From NCBI GenBank assembly GCA_032622095.1, contig CP136065.1:68661675-68725674 (forward strand): DNA of 64,000 nt, given 5' to 3'. A program made the position numbers and the translations under genes. Positions 44,841 through 57,759 of this stretch are shown in pieces. The notes under the pieces are model-generated. The model did not search any database. It worked only from the letters and a program-made list of their open reading frames with translations, and was not told the origin of the DNA. Source of the stretch: Siphonodentalium dalli. Lineage: Eukaryota > Mollusca > Scaphopoda > Gadilida > Siphonodentaliidae. Numbering within the stretch: position 1 is the first letter of the stretch; every line of letters starts with the position of its first letter.

Positions 44841-46992
44841 GACTAGCCGATGATCCCGACGTTGTCCGGGCTATTCAAAAACCAAATTTCAAGTCGATAG
44901 CTCCACCCGTTTCCGAGATCTGGTCTGCGCATGCGCGAAGCTGGTGTCGCACGGGCTCGGCGACCCGATAAAATTCGTATCCGGTGCAAGATACATTCAC
45001 ATAGCAAATTTCAAGTCGATAGCTCCACCGTTTCCGAGATCTCGTCTGCGCATGCGCTGAACGGGCGTCGCACGGGCTCGCCAATACGACAACGACGACC
45101 GCCTGGTCAAACCACACACACGTACCAAGTTTCGTCCCGATCGGTCAAGAATCGTAGATTTGTATAAATGACATACAGACAAACAAACAGAGGTCTTCAA
45201 AATATATATGAGACTAGCCGATGAGCCCGACGTTGTCCGGGCTATTCAAAAACCAAATTTCAAGTCGATAGCTCTACCCGTTTCCGAGATCTGGTCTGCG
45301 CATGCGCGAAGCTGGCGTCGCACGAGCTCGGCGACCCGATAAAATTCGTATCCGGGGCAAGATACGTTCACATAGCAAATTTTAAGTCGATAGCTCCACC
45401 CGTTTCCGAGATCTCGTCTGCGCATGCGCGAAGTGGGCGCCGCACGGGCTCGCCAATACGACGTTCTTTAATTTCAAATACTCGTGTACATCCAATAAAT
45501 ATCCCCGCATAGGATAGCCAATAAATCTCCCCGCATAGGAAACCACTCAAAAGTATTATTCCCGTATATCTCTCTGCAGATGCTAATAACGTTGAATGGT
45601 AAACAAACACTCTTCATAGCGATGCGTCAAGAATAAACGCTCATTAAATTATCACTTGAATAACCACCGCAGTGCCGGTTTTTTTGTGACTGAGAGTGGA
45701 GAATGGGTGCTCTGGGCTTCTCCAAAATGCGACGTTGACGATTCCCGTGGGATTTTACCTTTGGATAGGAAGTTAGGTCTCGATCGGTCAACCCGTTTTC
45801 GATTCTATAAAGGACATACAGACAGACAGAGTTCTTCAAAAATATATATGAGACTAGCCGATGAGCCCGACGTTGTCCGGGCTATTCAAAAACCAAATTT
45901 CAAGTCGATAGCTCCACCCGTTTCCGAGATTTGGTCTGCGCGTGCGCGAAGCTGGTGTCGCACGGGCTCGGCGACCCGATAAAATTCGTATCCGGGGCAA
46001 GATACATTCACATAGCAAATTTCAAGTCGATAGCTCCACCTGTTTCCGAGATCTCGTCTGCGCATGTGCTGCACGGGCGTCGCACGGGCTCGACAACGAC
46101 GACCACCTGGTCAAACTACACACACTTACCAAGTTTCGTCCCGATCGGTCGAGAATCGTAGATTTGTATCAATGACATTCATACAGACATACATACATAC
46201 AGACAGAGGTCTTAACTCCACCCGTTTCCGAGAGCTGGTCTGCGCATGCGCGAAGCTGGCGTCGCACGGGCTCGGCGACCCGATAAAATTCGTATCCGGG
46301 GCAAGATACATTCACATATAAATTTCAAGTCTATAGCTCCACCCGTTTCCGAGATCCCATCTGCGCATGCGCTGCACGGGCGTCGCACGGGCTCACCAAT
46401 ACGACAACGACGACCACCTGGTCAAACTACACACACTTACCAAGTTTCGTCCCGATCGGTCGAGAATCGTAGATTTGTATCAATGACATACATACATACA
46501 TACATACAGACAGAGGTCTTCAAAAATATATATGAGACTAGCCGATGAGCCCGACGTTGTCCGGGCTATTCAAAAACAAAATTTCGATAAAAAGTCGATA
46601 GCTCTACCCGTTTCCGAGATCTGGTCTGCGCATGCGCGAAGCTGGCGTCGCACGGGCTCGGCGACCCGATAAAATTCGTATCCGGGGCAAGATACATTCA
46701 CATAGCAAATTTCAAGTCGATAGCTCCACCCGTTTCCGAGATCTCGTCTGCGCATGCGCGAAGCTGGTGTCGCACGGGCTCGGCGACCCGATAAAATTCG
46801 TATCCGGGGCAAGATACATTCACATAGCAAATTTCAAGTCGATAGCTCCACCCGTTTCCGAGATCTCGTCTGCGCATGCGCGAAGCGGGCGCCGCACGGG
46901 CTCGCCAATACGACAACATTACCGCCTGGTCAAACTACACACACGTACCAAGTTTCGTCCCGATCGGTCGAGAATCGTAGATTTGTATAAAT

Positions 46993-47024
<32 letters not shown>

Positions 47025-47640
47025 TACATACATACATACATACATACATACATACATACATACATACATACATACATACATACATACATACATACATACA
47101 TACATACATACATACATACATACATACATACATACATACATACATACATACATACATACATACATACATACATACATACATACATACATACATACATACA
47201 TACATACATACATACATACATACATACATACATACATACATACATACATACATACATACATACATACATACATACATACATACATACATACATACATACA
47301 TACATACATACATACATACATACATACATACATACATACATACATACATACATACATACATACATACATACATACATACATACATACATACATACATACA
47401 TACATACATACATACATACATACATACATACATACATACATACATACATACATACATACATACATACATACATACATACATACATACATACATACATACA
47501 TACATACATACATACATACATACATACATACATACATACATACATACATACATACATACATACATACATACATACATACATACATACATACATACATACA
47601 TACATACATACAGACAGACAGAGGTCTTCAAAATATATAT
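44841..47640 (+). repeat. Array of four ACTAGCCGATGAGCCCGACG elements
   Basis: Units begin at 44841, 45212, 45852 and 46536. Each contains the start word, TTGTCCGGGCTATTCAAAAA, two or three copies of a roughly 122-bp sub-repeat (GATAGCTCCACCCGTTTCCG, GTCTGCGCATGCGCGAAGC, GGCGACCCGATAAAATTCGT; 11 copies in all), TTTCGTCCCGATCGGTCGAG, then (CAGA)/(CATA) and GGTCTTCAAAATATATATGA. GC content is clearly above the flanks. Repeat-borne frames here are not genes. Confidence 0.8.
46994..47625. repeat. (CAGA)n (CATA)n microsatellite, ~590 bp pure CATA
   Basis: (CAGA)7 at 46994-47021, then about 147 uninterrupted CATA units (47022-47611), then CAGACAGACAGA. It occupies the tetranucleotide slot at the 3' end of the fourth array unit; the same slot in other units has only 2-6 repeats. 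Confidence 0.95.
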
Positions 47641-47649
47641 GAGATGAGA

Positions 47650-48295
47650 TTGGGGTTTGTTTTCACTATAGAGCTTCCTGAAATTTATAAACCAAACCTC
47701 AATTTCAAAAAGAAAACATTTCATATCTTAGAAGTCCCGTGTCTGGAAATGGCTTTATAATTATTACATTGATATTTTTTCAGAATTAATATAAATTGTG
47801 AAGATCGGTGTATATTGCAATATTGTTCCTACAACCAAACTATAAAGTATATATATTAAGATATGCAAACTCGTGCCGTTTAAACTTCAGACTGGCGAAA
47901 AAACTTGCATGAAACAGGCTAAATAATTGTTAAGGTTTTGGTACTGGTACCCGAAAAATGTGCAAATTTCACTAAAACTGTGAAAGTGAACTATTGAAAA
48001 TGAAATTGAAACTGATTGATTTTTCTTAACTGTTGTGTCACGTAATTAATGTGATAAGATAATTTTAATATGTGAAATTAAACAGTTTTCTTTTGAAAAT
48101 GTACTGCATATCATGAAGCTCTAAGGCTGTTCTGGGTTTATAATATGGAAACTGTATTATTGGGATTCTCAATTTGCCAATATAGCTCGGGTTTGTATAC
48201 TTTAACTCTTGCTTTACTAAATGGATTCTCTAAAGTATACATCGGAATGGTCTATTATCCACTGGGAAAATGTCCAGATAATAAGTTAAACATTT
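47650..48295. other. Intergenic; family A fragment at its end
   Basis: No gene seen. 48215-48285 carries GTATACATCGGAATGGTCTA and AATGTCCAGATAATAAGTTA of family A. Confidence 0.45.
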
Positions 48296-50035
48296 GAAGT
48301 CTCGGTACGTATACAGACAGGACTAATGGGAACTTTACCTCTAATGGCTGATGTATATATATACTTTGCACCAAAGAATACGTACATGCATGCATTGTAT
48401 AAACCGGTCATGCGGGTACTCGCAAGTATAGAGGGTCTCCATGTGGTGCCCTCCTTGGAATTTCTGACATGCAGCCATGCATATAGCCCTAGCTGAAGCT
48501 GAGTAGCCGACTAGAATTCCAATCTCCAGAAATTTGCACACATGCATGCATGCTTTGGATTTTTCCAACTAGTACCTCAAAGTTTCCAACTGTTGACAAT
48601 ATTTCCAACCCAGTATATATATATAACACTCCCATGTGGTGCGAGTGTGGAGCAGATTTAGGTACCGGTGGATACGTTCATGTGTATCACCAATTTATGA
48701 CGTTTAAATTCATTATTAAATTTATGCCCTTGATAAATTTTGATCTTTATTCACCGATAAATATTTGATAAATTTATCAACATTTTATCATTAAGATAAA
48801 TTCGCAGAAATTTTACATTTCCTCCCATCATTTATCAGTGATATCTTCCGATCGCGAGTGTTCATGCACAGAGACGTGGCGACAGGGTGGGGTTTGGGGG
48901 GTGTCTCAACTTTGATCAAAATTCTCAACAGTTGGAAATTTTATACCTGCCAAAACGTTAGTTGGAAATTTCGCACCAAAAATTGGTTGAAAATGTTATT
49001 GTAGTTTGATTTTCAAACAATTTATTGGTGGGAATTAATTGTTTTTGGATCAATATTTGCATATTTTCCTATTTTTGGTAATTTTTTTGGACTGAAGTGG
49101 TCATCAGTTGGAAATTTTCCAACCTTAGGGGGGTGACAGGTTGGAAATTTCCAAAACTCGGAAAGCTTGTGTCCTGCTGGTCCCTACCCCGTGGGCAGTC
49201 AAAAAACTGCTAGTTAATTTAAGAAAACAATAGTGTCATACATTTGGTCAACATTGTCATTGGAATTGTTATCAGTTGGAAATTGTCCAACCTAAGTGGG
49301 GGTGTCAGGTTTGAAAGTTCCAACTCTAGGAAGGCTTGATGCTAGTCTAGATGCTAGGATTTTGCGATTTTCATGTTCAGATTTCAAAAATTTCGCACGC
49401 CGGGCCGGGTGTGTCATTGTCCCTTCCCCGTGGCCAATACAAAACTGCTAATTAGTTTAACAACACAATATTTTACTACATTTGGTCAAATTTGTGGACT
49501 GAAATGGTCATCAGTTGGAGAATTTACCAACCTGAGGAGGGGTATAAGGTTTGAAATTTCCAACACTATATCGGAAAGCTTCAGTTGAGGCCAGTCGAGA
49601 TGCTAGGATTTGCGATTTTCTTGTATAGCAAGTTCAAAATTTTCTCATCCGGGCCGAAGAACCATGGTCAGCCCGGTGTGTCCTGTCCGTATATATAGCG
49701 GTATGCATTTGTCTTGAGTTAGAGCACTAGATGTTAGAATTTATGCAATTTTTCAGGTTAAAATATCTGAATGTTGTCATATACCGGGAATATAGAACCA
49801 TGGTTGATGAATATATAGGATATTAGGCATGAGTACTGAGGGAGGGGGTGCAAATGGAATTATGCAAAACTTGTGTGTGGTTGGAATTTCTCCAAGGTGG
49901 ACACCCCCCCCCCCAACGGAGACCCTCTAGCCACGTCCCTGTTCATGCAGTACGTGCATGTCGTGTGAGTCATGAAATTTTCAACTGGTTTAAACTCTAG
50001 GCAAAATTATATGTGTATTACCATTACGTAAAGCA
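48296..50035. repeat. Segmental copy 1 (left part only)
   Basis: GAAGTCTCGGTACGTATACA ... ACGTAAAGCAGGCGAGTAT. Nearly identical to 52553-54351 and, from 48618 on, to 50064-51512. Confidence 0.9.
48869..49941. mobile_element. Non-autonomous hAT-like element, copy in unit 1
   Basis: TIRs CAGAGACGTGGC and GCCACGTCCCTG (one mismatch) flanked by the 8-bp direct repeat TTCATGCA (48861-48868 and 49942-49949). The interior repeats a roughly 200-bp theme: TTGGTCAA, GGTCATCAGTTGGAAATTTT, CCAACCT, GGGGGTGTCAGG, TTCCAA. No transposase. Confidence 0.82.
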
Positions 50036-50063
50036 GGCGAGTATATAACACATATATATAACC

Positions 50064-52502
50064 ATATATATAACACTCCCATGTGGTGCGAGTGTGGAGC
50101 AGATTTAGGTGCCGGTGGATACGTTCATGTGTATCACCAATTTATGACGTTTAAATTCATTATTAAATTTATGCCCTTGATAAATTTTGATCTTTATTCA
50201 CCGATAAATATTTGATAATTTTTTGATAAATTCACAAATTTATCAACATTTTATCATTAAGATAAATTCGCAGAAATTTTACATTTCCTCCCATCATTTA
50301 TCAGTGATATCTTCCGATCGCGAGTGTTCATGCACAGAGACGTGGCGACAGGGTGGGGTTTGGGGGGTGTCTCAACTTTGATCAAAATTCTCAACAGTTG
50401 GAAATTTTATACCTGCCAAAAACGTTAGTTGGAAATTTCGCACCAAAAATTGGTTGAAAATGTTATTGTAGTTTGATTTTCAAACAATTTATTGGTGGGA
50501 ATTAATTGTTTTTGGATCAATATTTGCATATTTTCCTATTTTTGGTAAATTTTTTGGACTGAAGTGGTCATCAGTTGGAAATTTTCCAACCTTAGGGGGG
50601 TGACAGGTTGGAAATTTCCAAAACTCGGAAAGCTTGTGTCCTGCTGGTCCCTACCCCGTGGGCAGTCAAAAAACTGCTAGTTAATTTAAGAAAACAATAG
50701 TGTCATACATTTGGTCAACATTGTCATTGGAATTGTTATCAGTTGGAAATTGTCCAACCTAAGTGGGGGTGTCAGGTTTGAAAGTTCCAACTCTAGGAAG
50801 GCTTGATGCTAGTCTAGATGCTAGGATTTTGCGATTTTCATGTTCAGATTTCAAAAATTTCGCACGCCGGGCCGGGTGTGTCATTGTCCCTTCCCCGTGG
50901 CCAATACAAAACTGCTAATTAGTTTAACAACACAATATTTTACTACATTTGGTCAAATTTGTGGACTGAAATGGTCATCAGTTGGAGAATTTACCAACCT
51001 GAGGAGGGGTATAAGGTTTGAAATTTCCAACACTATATCGGAAAGCTTCAGTTGAGGCCAGTCGAGATGCTAGGATTTGCGATTTTCTTGTATAGCAAGT
51101 TCAAAATTTTCTCATCCGGGCCGAAGAACCATGGTCAGCCCGGTGTGTCCTGTCCGTATATATAGCGGTATGCATTTGTCTTGAGTTAGAGCACTAGATG
51201 TTAGAATTTATGCAATTTTTCAGGTTAAAATATCTGAATGTTGTCATATACCGGGAATATAGAACCATGGTTGATGAATATATAGGATATTAGGCATGAG
51301 TACTGAGGGAGGGGGTGCAAATGGAATTATGCATAACTTGTGTGTGGTTGGAATTTCTCCAAGGTGGACACCCCCCCCCCCCAAACGGAGACCCTCTAGC
51401 CACGTCCCTGTTCATGCAGTACGTGCATGTCGTGTGAGTCATGAAATTTTCAACTGGTTTAAAATATAGGCAAAATTATATGTGTATTACCATACGTAAA
51501 GCAGGCGAGTATGTGGGGCGTGTTTTAAAAAAGCCCCTTTCATGAATTCCAGCGTGACGGAATCACCAAATTTTACGGAATTTCACTTTTCTGTGGCCTA
51601 TAAAATCTAAAATTATGACCAGTAGGATACCGCTTAAAATGAAGAACATTGTACATACTATACTAAGTTGTTTAGTTATATACAATTATATGTGTATTTA
51701 AGTATCATCTCACTCTGGGTCAAATTGTGTCCGTGACGGAATCACCAAAAAAGTGCCATCAATATGAGGGTAGGTCCGTACTATTGAAGAACCCTGCTCA
51801 TTCAGCCAAGCTGACCTGGAAAAAGTTCTCAATGAGCAAAGTAGATACATTATACTTGCAGAAAAAAGCCGCATTGTCACACACTTGTTTGTATATTACT
51901 AGTTAACTCGGTTTGTTCGCCGTGACGGAATCACACAACGGGCGTGACGGAATCACCGTGCGATTTTTTTAGGTATAGTTTTTTTGTGTAACAAGTGCGG
52001 ACATTGTCATAAAAGCATAAAACTTGCCACATGTGTATATTAGGTCCCACGTATTATTTTCAGATATGGGGGCAATTACGAAAATACTTGCCATGGCAAC
52101 GGTTGCTATGCGACTGTTTTTACCCTAGAAACTGGTTATTGGTAGGGGTTAAACCGTCATTTTACTAAAATATATGTGCAAAAAGGGGATACTATGGTAA
52201 TTGAGGCAGATTGTGATATGGGAAATGTGACAAAAATAACATTTCCACACATGCCTCACTATTAACCTAGAATGACCCTTGCGCTGCTTGGAAATGATAT
52301 TTTGGTTCATTTGACCTTATTTGGCAAAATATGAAAATATGCGTTGACTGCGCATGCGCGCATCATTGATCCCCAGTCACACAATATCTGGTATTTAAGA
52401 GATTGTATAGTGAGGGCAATGACCATTCCAAAATATATTCATTGGATAGTAATAATGAAATACAGAAGAAGCAACAACATTCCCCGGTGACATGCTTATG
52501 AT
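50064..52502. repeat. Segmental copy 2 (truncated left part plus right part)
   Basis: The left part starts at the point equivalent to 48618. The right part (51513-52502) begins GTGGGGCGTGTTTTAAAAAA and ends CCCCGGTGACATGCTTATG. It carries four GTGACGGAATCAC words. Confidence 0.9.
50335..51410. mobile_element. hAT-like element, copy in unit 2
   Basis: Same ends and same TTCATGCA duplication (50327-50334, 51411-51418), so it was copied with the segment and did not insert independently. Confidence 0.82.
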
Positions 52503-52552
52503 GCAAATAGGTTACACTGGTGTAAATAAGGTTCCGAGCGACATCTAGCGGA

Positions 52553-55351
52553 TTTGAAGTCTCGCTACGTATACAGACAGGACTAATGGGAACTTTACCT
52601 CTAATGGCTGATGTATATATACTTTTCACCAAAGAATACGTACATGCATGCATTGTATAAACCGGTCATACAGGGACTTGCAAGTATAGAGGGTATCCAT
52701 GGGGTGCCCTCCTTGGAATTTCTGACATGCAGCCATGCATATAGCCCTAGCTGAAGCTGAGTAGCCGACTAGAATTCCAATCTCCAGAAATTTGCACACA
52801 TGCATGCATGATTTGGATTTTTCCAACTAGTACCTCAAAGTTTCCAACCCAGTATATAACACCCCCCATGTGGTGCGAGTGTGGGGCAGATTTAGGTACC
52901 GGTGGATACGTTCATGTGTATCACCAATTTACGACGTTTAAATGCATTATTAAATTTATGCCCTTGATAAATTTTGATCTTTATTCACCGATAAATATTT
53001 GATAATTTTTTGATAAATTCACAAATTTATCAACATTTTATCATTAAGATAAATTCGCAGAAATTATACATTTCCTCCCATCATTTATCAGTGATATCTT
53101 CCGATCGCGAGTGTTCATGCACAGAGACGTGGCGACAGGGTGGGGTTTGGGGTGTCTCACCCCCCCCCCCCCCCCAACTTTGGTCAAAATTCTCAACAGT
53201 TGGAAATTTTATACCTGCCAAAACGTTAGTTGGAATTTCGTACCAACAATTGGTTGAAAATGTTATTGTAGTTTTATTTTCAAACAATTTATTGGGGGAA
53301 TTAATTGTTTTTGGACCAATATTTGCATATTTTCTTATTTTTGGTAAAATTTTTGGACTGAAGTGGTCATCAGTTGGAAATTTTCCAACCTTAGGGGGGT
53401 GACAGGTTGGAAATTTCCAAAACTCGGAAAGCTTGTGTCCTGTTGGTCCCTACCCCGTGGGCAGTCAAAAAACTGCTAGTTAATTTAAGAAAACAATAGT
53501 GTCATACATTTGGTCAACATTGTCATTGGAATTGTTATCAGTTGGAAATTGTCCAACCTAAGTGGGGGTGTCATGTTTGAAAGTTCCAACTCTAGGAAGG
53601 CTTGATGCTAGTCTAGATGCTAGGATTTTACGATTTTCATGTTCAGATTTCAAAATTTTCGCACGCCGGACCGGGTGTGTCATTGTCCCTTCCCCGTGGC
53701 CAATACAAAACTGCTAATTAGTTTAACAACACAATATTTTACTACCTTTGGTCAAATTTGTGGACTGAAATGGTCATCAGTTGGAGAATTTACCAACCTG
53801 AGGAGGGGTATAAGGTTTGAAATTTCCAACATTATATAGGAAAGCTTCAGTTGAGGCCAGTCGAGATGCTAGGATTTGCGATTTTTCTTGTATAGCAAGT
53901 TCAAAAATTTCTCATCCGGGCCGAAGAACCATGGTCAGTCCGGTGTGTCCTGTCCGTATATATAGCGGTATGCATTTGTCTTGAGTTAGAGCACTAGATG
54001 TTAGAATTTATGCAATTTTTCAGGTTAAAATATCTGAATGTTGTCATATATACCGGGAATATAGAACCATGGTTGATGAATATATAGGATATTAGGCATG
54101 AGTACTGAGGTGCAAGGGAGGGGGTGCAAATGGAATTATGCAAAACTTGCGTGTGGTGTGATTCTGATTCAAGGGGGGGGGTGCAGTTGGAATTTCTCCA
54201 AGATGGACACCCCCCCCCCCCCCCCCCCCCAACGGAGACCCTCTAGCCACGTCCCTGTTCATGCAGTACGTGCATGTCGTGTGAGTCATGAAATTTTCAA
54301 CTGGTTTAAAATATAGGCAAAATTATATGTGTATTACCATACGTAAAGCAGGCGAGTATGTGGGGCGTGTTTTAAAAAAGCCCCTTTCATGAATTCCAGC
54401 GTGACGGAATCACCAAATTTTACGGAATTTCACTTTTCTGTGGCCTATAAAATCTAAAATTATGACCAGTAGGATACCGCTTAAAATGAAGAACATTGTA
54501 CATACTATACTAAGTTGTTTAGTTATATACAATTATATGTGTATTTAAGTATCATCTCACTCTGGGTCAAATTGTGTCCGTGACGGAATCACCAAAAAAG
54601 TGCCATCAATATGAGGGTAGGTCCGTACTATTGAAGAACCCTGCTCATTCAGCCAAGCTGACCTGGAAAAAGTTCTCAATGAGCAAAGTAGATACATTAT
54701 ACTTGCAGAAAAAAGCCGCATTGTCACACACTTGTGTGTATATTACTAGTTAACTCGGTTTGTTCGCCGTGACGGAATCACACAACGGGCGTGACGGAAT
54801 CACCGTGCGATTTTTTTAGGTATAGTTTTTTGTGTAACAAGTGCGGACATTGTCATAAAAGCATAAAACTTGCCACATGTGTATATTAGGTCCCACGTAT
54901 TATTTTCAGATATGGGGGCAATTACGAAAATACTTGCCATGGCAACGGTTGCTATGCGACTGTTTTTACCCTAGAAACTGGTTATTGGTAGGGGTTAAAC
55001 CGTCATTTTACTAAAATATATGTGCAAAAAGGGGATACTATGGTAATTGAGGCAGATTGTGATATGGGAAATGTGACAAAAATAACATTTCCACACATGC
55101 CTCACTATTAACCTAGAATGACCCTTGCGCTGCTTGGAAATGATATTTTGGTTCATTTGACCTTATTTGGCAAAATATGAAAATATGCGTTGACTGCGCA
55201 TGCGCGCATCATTGATCCCCAGTCACACAATATCTGGTATTTAAGAGATTGTATAGTGAGGGCAATGACCATTCCAAAATATATTCATTGGATAGTAATA
55301 ATGAAATACAGAAGAAGCAACAACATTCCCCGGTGACATGCTTATGAATAT
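52553..55351. repeat. Segmental copy 3 (complete 2.8-kb unit)
   Basis: Has both left (52553-54351) and right (54352-55351) parts. Differences from copies 1 and 2 are sparse and include homopolymer C length. It ends next to the LINE fragment. Confidence 0.9.
53122..54257. mobile_element. hAT-like element, copy in unit 3
   Basis: Same ends and TTCATGCA duplication (53114-53121, 54258-54265). Slightly longer because of extra C/G-run and GTGCAAGGGAGG text. Confidence 0.82.
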
Positions 55352-55384
55352 ATAGGAGAGAATAAAATAGACACTGGGCCCTGA

Positions 55385-56119
55385 TTGGTCAATAGCCTTG
55401 TGTGCTTTTCAGAAGTGGAAGCATTGCCAGTACACCTGACAATACTTCATGGGATATTTAAATTCCACAAAAGGTTGATGGGCCTAACAGTCAAACATGG
55501 CGAATCACAACAACATAAACTCTTAATTGCAGCTTTTAAAGAAGACATGGAACTGAAAAGAATAAAACCAGCTTTCTCGTGGTCAAACAACATGACTAAA
55601 ATTGTAAAATTTGTAGACACCAGAATAGATAATTTTGAAGATTCACAATTTAAAGATGTAATAAGGAACACTTACAACAAAAAGATAGCAAACGAATATA
55701 AACGAATGAAAACCTCAAACGAGGGGAAATTAAGATTCTACAGTAAAATCATTACAGGATCCAAATTTAGAGACTATCTTAGTTTCAATATACCAAAAGA
55801 TCTCAGAAAAGAACTAACTAAAATGAGAATAAGTGCACACACATTGAATATAGAAACTCTGAGATACACAAAACCAAAACCAATAGATGAGTTAAAAAGA
55901 TTTTGTCCACATTGTCCGGATAAGGTTGAAAACGAAACTCATTTTCTATTATATTGTGGGCTATATAATGATATAAGAAGTAAATACAACATTTTCCACA
56001 TTAGTCATTATATGAATAACGCCAAAGCCATACTGAATCCATCAACCTTCACAAGTACTAAACAAGTATGTAAATACATAAAAGAAGCTATGAAAAAACG
56101 ATTATCTATTCAAACATAA
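55385..56119 (+). pseudogene. LINE fragment: C-terminal ORF2 region
   Basis: An open 245-codon frame with no RT catalytic core but with the charged spacer and ending usual for non-LTR ORF2 C-termini: KLRFYSKIITGSKFRDYLSF, RKELTKMRISAHTLNIETLR, then Cys/His motif CPHCPDKVENETHFLLYCGLY. The 5' truncation lies at about 55352-55400, directly after segmental copy 3, so the first residues may not belong to the element. The frame is unbroken, suggesting a fairly recent insertion. The 3' UTR runs to about 56400-56430 with AATAAA at 56395. Unrelated in sequence to the LINE at 27303-28140. Confidence 0.82.
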
Positions 56120-56430
56120 CCCACCCTAATGTCAGCTCTTATTTAAAAGTCAAATAGAATAATATAGATGTTATTAGGACATAACCTGACATAACTATTT
56201 TTTTTTATGATAACTATAATCTTTCTCATCCTGAAACACACCTTTTATACAAGTTACAACATTAACAATTTAATGAAATACAATATGTTATTTACAGATA
56301 TAACTATTAGTGTTTATATATGTCTGTTCATTTGTGTTCAATGTTATGTTTATAATACATGTATTTATGGATTACGTCGAAATGATAATTCCAATAAAGA
56401 AATTTTTTTCACATAAAAAAATCATCACAC
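56120..56430 (+). mobile_element. 3' UTR of the LINE fragment
   Basis: AT-rich, ends near AATAAAGAAATTTTTTTCAC followed by ATAAAAAAATC. The boundary is approximate; no TSD was confirmed. Confidence 0.5.
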
Positions 56431-57059
56431 CTCTTCCCTATGATTTCCCATAGGTAAAATAACCATTGGCACAGGAATTAACCCTTTGTAGTGAAGTTTG
56501 AATTTTTTGGTGTGGTCTAAAATATGACTGTATTTTTTTATGCGGTTCTGACACTAGTTACGAAAACATAAGATTTAAAGGCGAATTCCCTGCTAGACAG
56601 ACATGATTTTTTTGTGTAAAAAGTTTCCCAAAATGTCAATTTTTCAGATTTAAAGAAAATTTTGGACCAAACATTTATATTGCCAACACTATACGCTAAA
56701 ACGTTAGCACTGAGGCCTATGGAAAACATTTACACCAGTGTAACCAATACCCATTATCGGTATCCATGGCCGCTTTTTCGTGGAATTCATGCTTTGTGGT
56801 TTCATTGGTACGATACGGTACGATAAAGCTACAGTACGTTTTGAACCCTCATTTCTAAGGACGCTACACGGCGAGTACAAACGTGTTTTTCTCTGTGTGT
56901 CGCTTCTTTTGGTCAATACCATCAAGACAAACCATTCCACCGACTTAACTGCTTATTTTGGTGAGTATCGTTGTAGCACGCATGCAAATTTAGCTGAATA
57001 TAAACACAACACAATAATCTCACTTGCCTAATTTCGCGTAAATTCATATTCATAATTTA

Positions 57060-57404
57060 GGTTGGCGATTATCGCAATACGATAGTTGAACACTGTGTGC
57101 GTAACGTAACTATCACAAGTATATATAACGTACTCTGATAACAACTTATCGTGAATTTCATGCTTAAAACATTTTAAACATATCATCTTCGGCTTGTTTT
57201 ATTTGGGTTTTTATGAAAATGAATAACTTATTCAATAAGAAATGCCAAAATCCCGGGGTGATTAATATATATATAACGACAAATAGAATCAAATTATCCA
57301 TTTTCCCGTAAAACTTAGGCCAGACAAGCTATCCTGCTAGGTAAAAAAAAAATCTGAGTACGAACGTCGGAGTGTTCCCCTATCGTATTGCGATAATCGC
57401 CAAC
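57060..57404 (+). mobile_element. MITE family E, copy 1 of an inverted pair
   Basis: 345 bp with 26-bp TIRs GGTTGGCGATTATCGCAATA CGATAG at both ends. Contains AACTTATCGTGAATTTCATG, CTTGTTTTATTTGGG and GACAAATAGAATCAAATTA. Confidence 0.8.
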
Positions 57405-57415
57405 AATAAATTATT

Positions 57416-57759
57416 GGTTGGCGATTATCGCAATACGATAGGGCAACACTCCGACGTTCGTACTCAGATATCACAATTTTCTGTACCTAGCTAGGCCTAG
57501 TAGCTTGCCTGTCCTAAATTTCACATGAAAATCGCTAATTTGATTCTATTTGTCGTTATATATATATTTATCACCACATTTATTGTTCCTTTTCATAAAA
57601 ATAAAATAATAAACAAGCTGAAATACCAGTATTGTTTAAAATTTCTTAAAGTTAAGCATGAAATAGGCGATAAGTTGTTATCAGAGTATGTTATACATGT
57701 GATAGTTATGTTATGCACACAGCCGGTGTTCTCCTATTGTATTTCGATAATCGCCAACC
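57416..57759 (-). mobile_element. MITE family E, copy 2 (inverted)
   Basis: Reverse-oriented copy of the preceding element, 11 bp away (AATAAATTATT). The facing about 55-bp ends are almost identical, while the outer halves have diverged more. Confidence 0.8.

Noticed and set aside
44765-46994. Many overlapping Arg-rich open frames
   Set aside because: All arise from the GC-rich sub-repeats on both strands; no domain, no consistent start, same peptide in several frames.
46919-47724. Open frames of 218-264 codons on both strands made of IHTY or YVCM repeats
   Set aside because: They are translations of the (CATA)n tract, which lacks stops in several frames.
49373-53839. Repeated 66-71-residue open frame in three places
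   Set aside because: It lies inside the hAT-like element copied with the segmental duplication; no recognisable domain and no selection evidence.
55385-56119. A host protein-coding gene
   Set aside because: The order of basic spacer plus CPHC...H...C ending is that of LINE ORF2 C-termini; no intron or promoter context supports a host gene.
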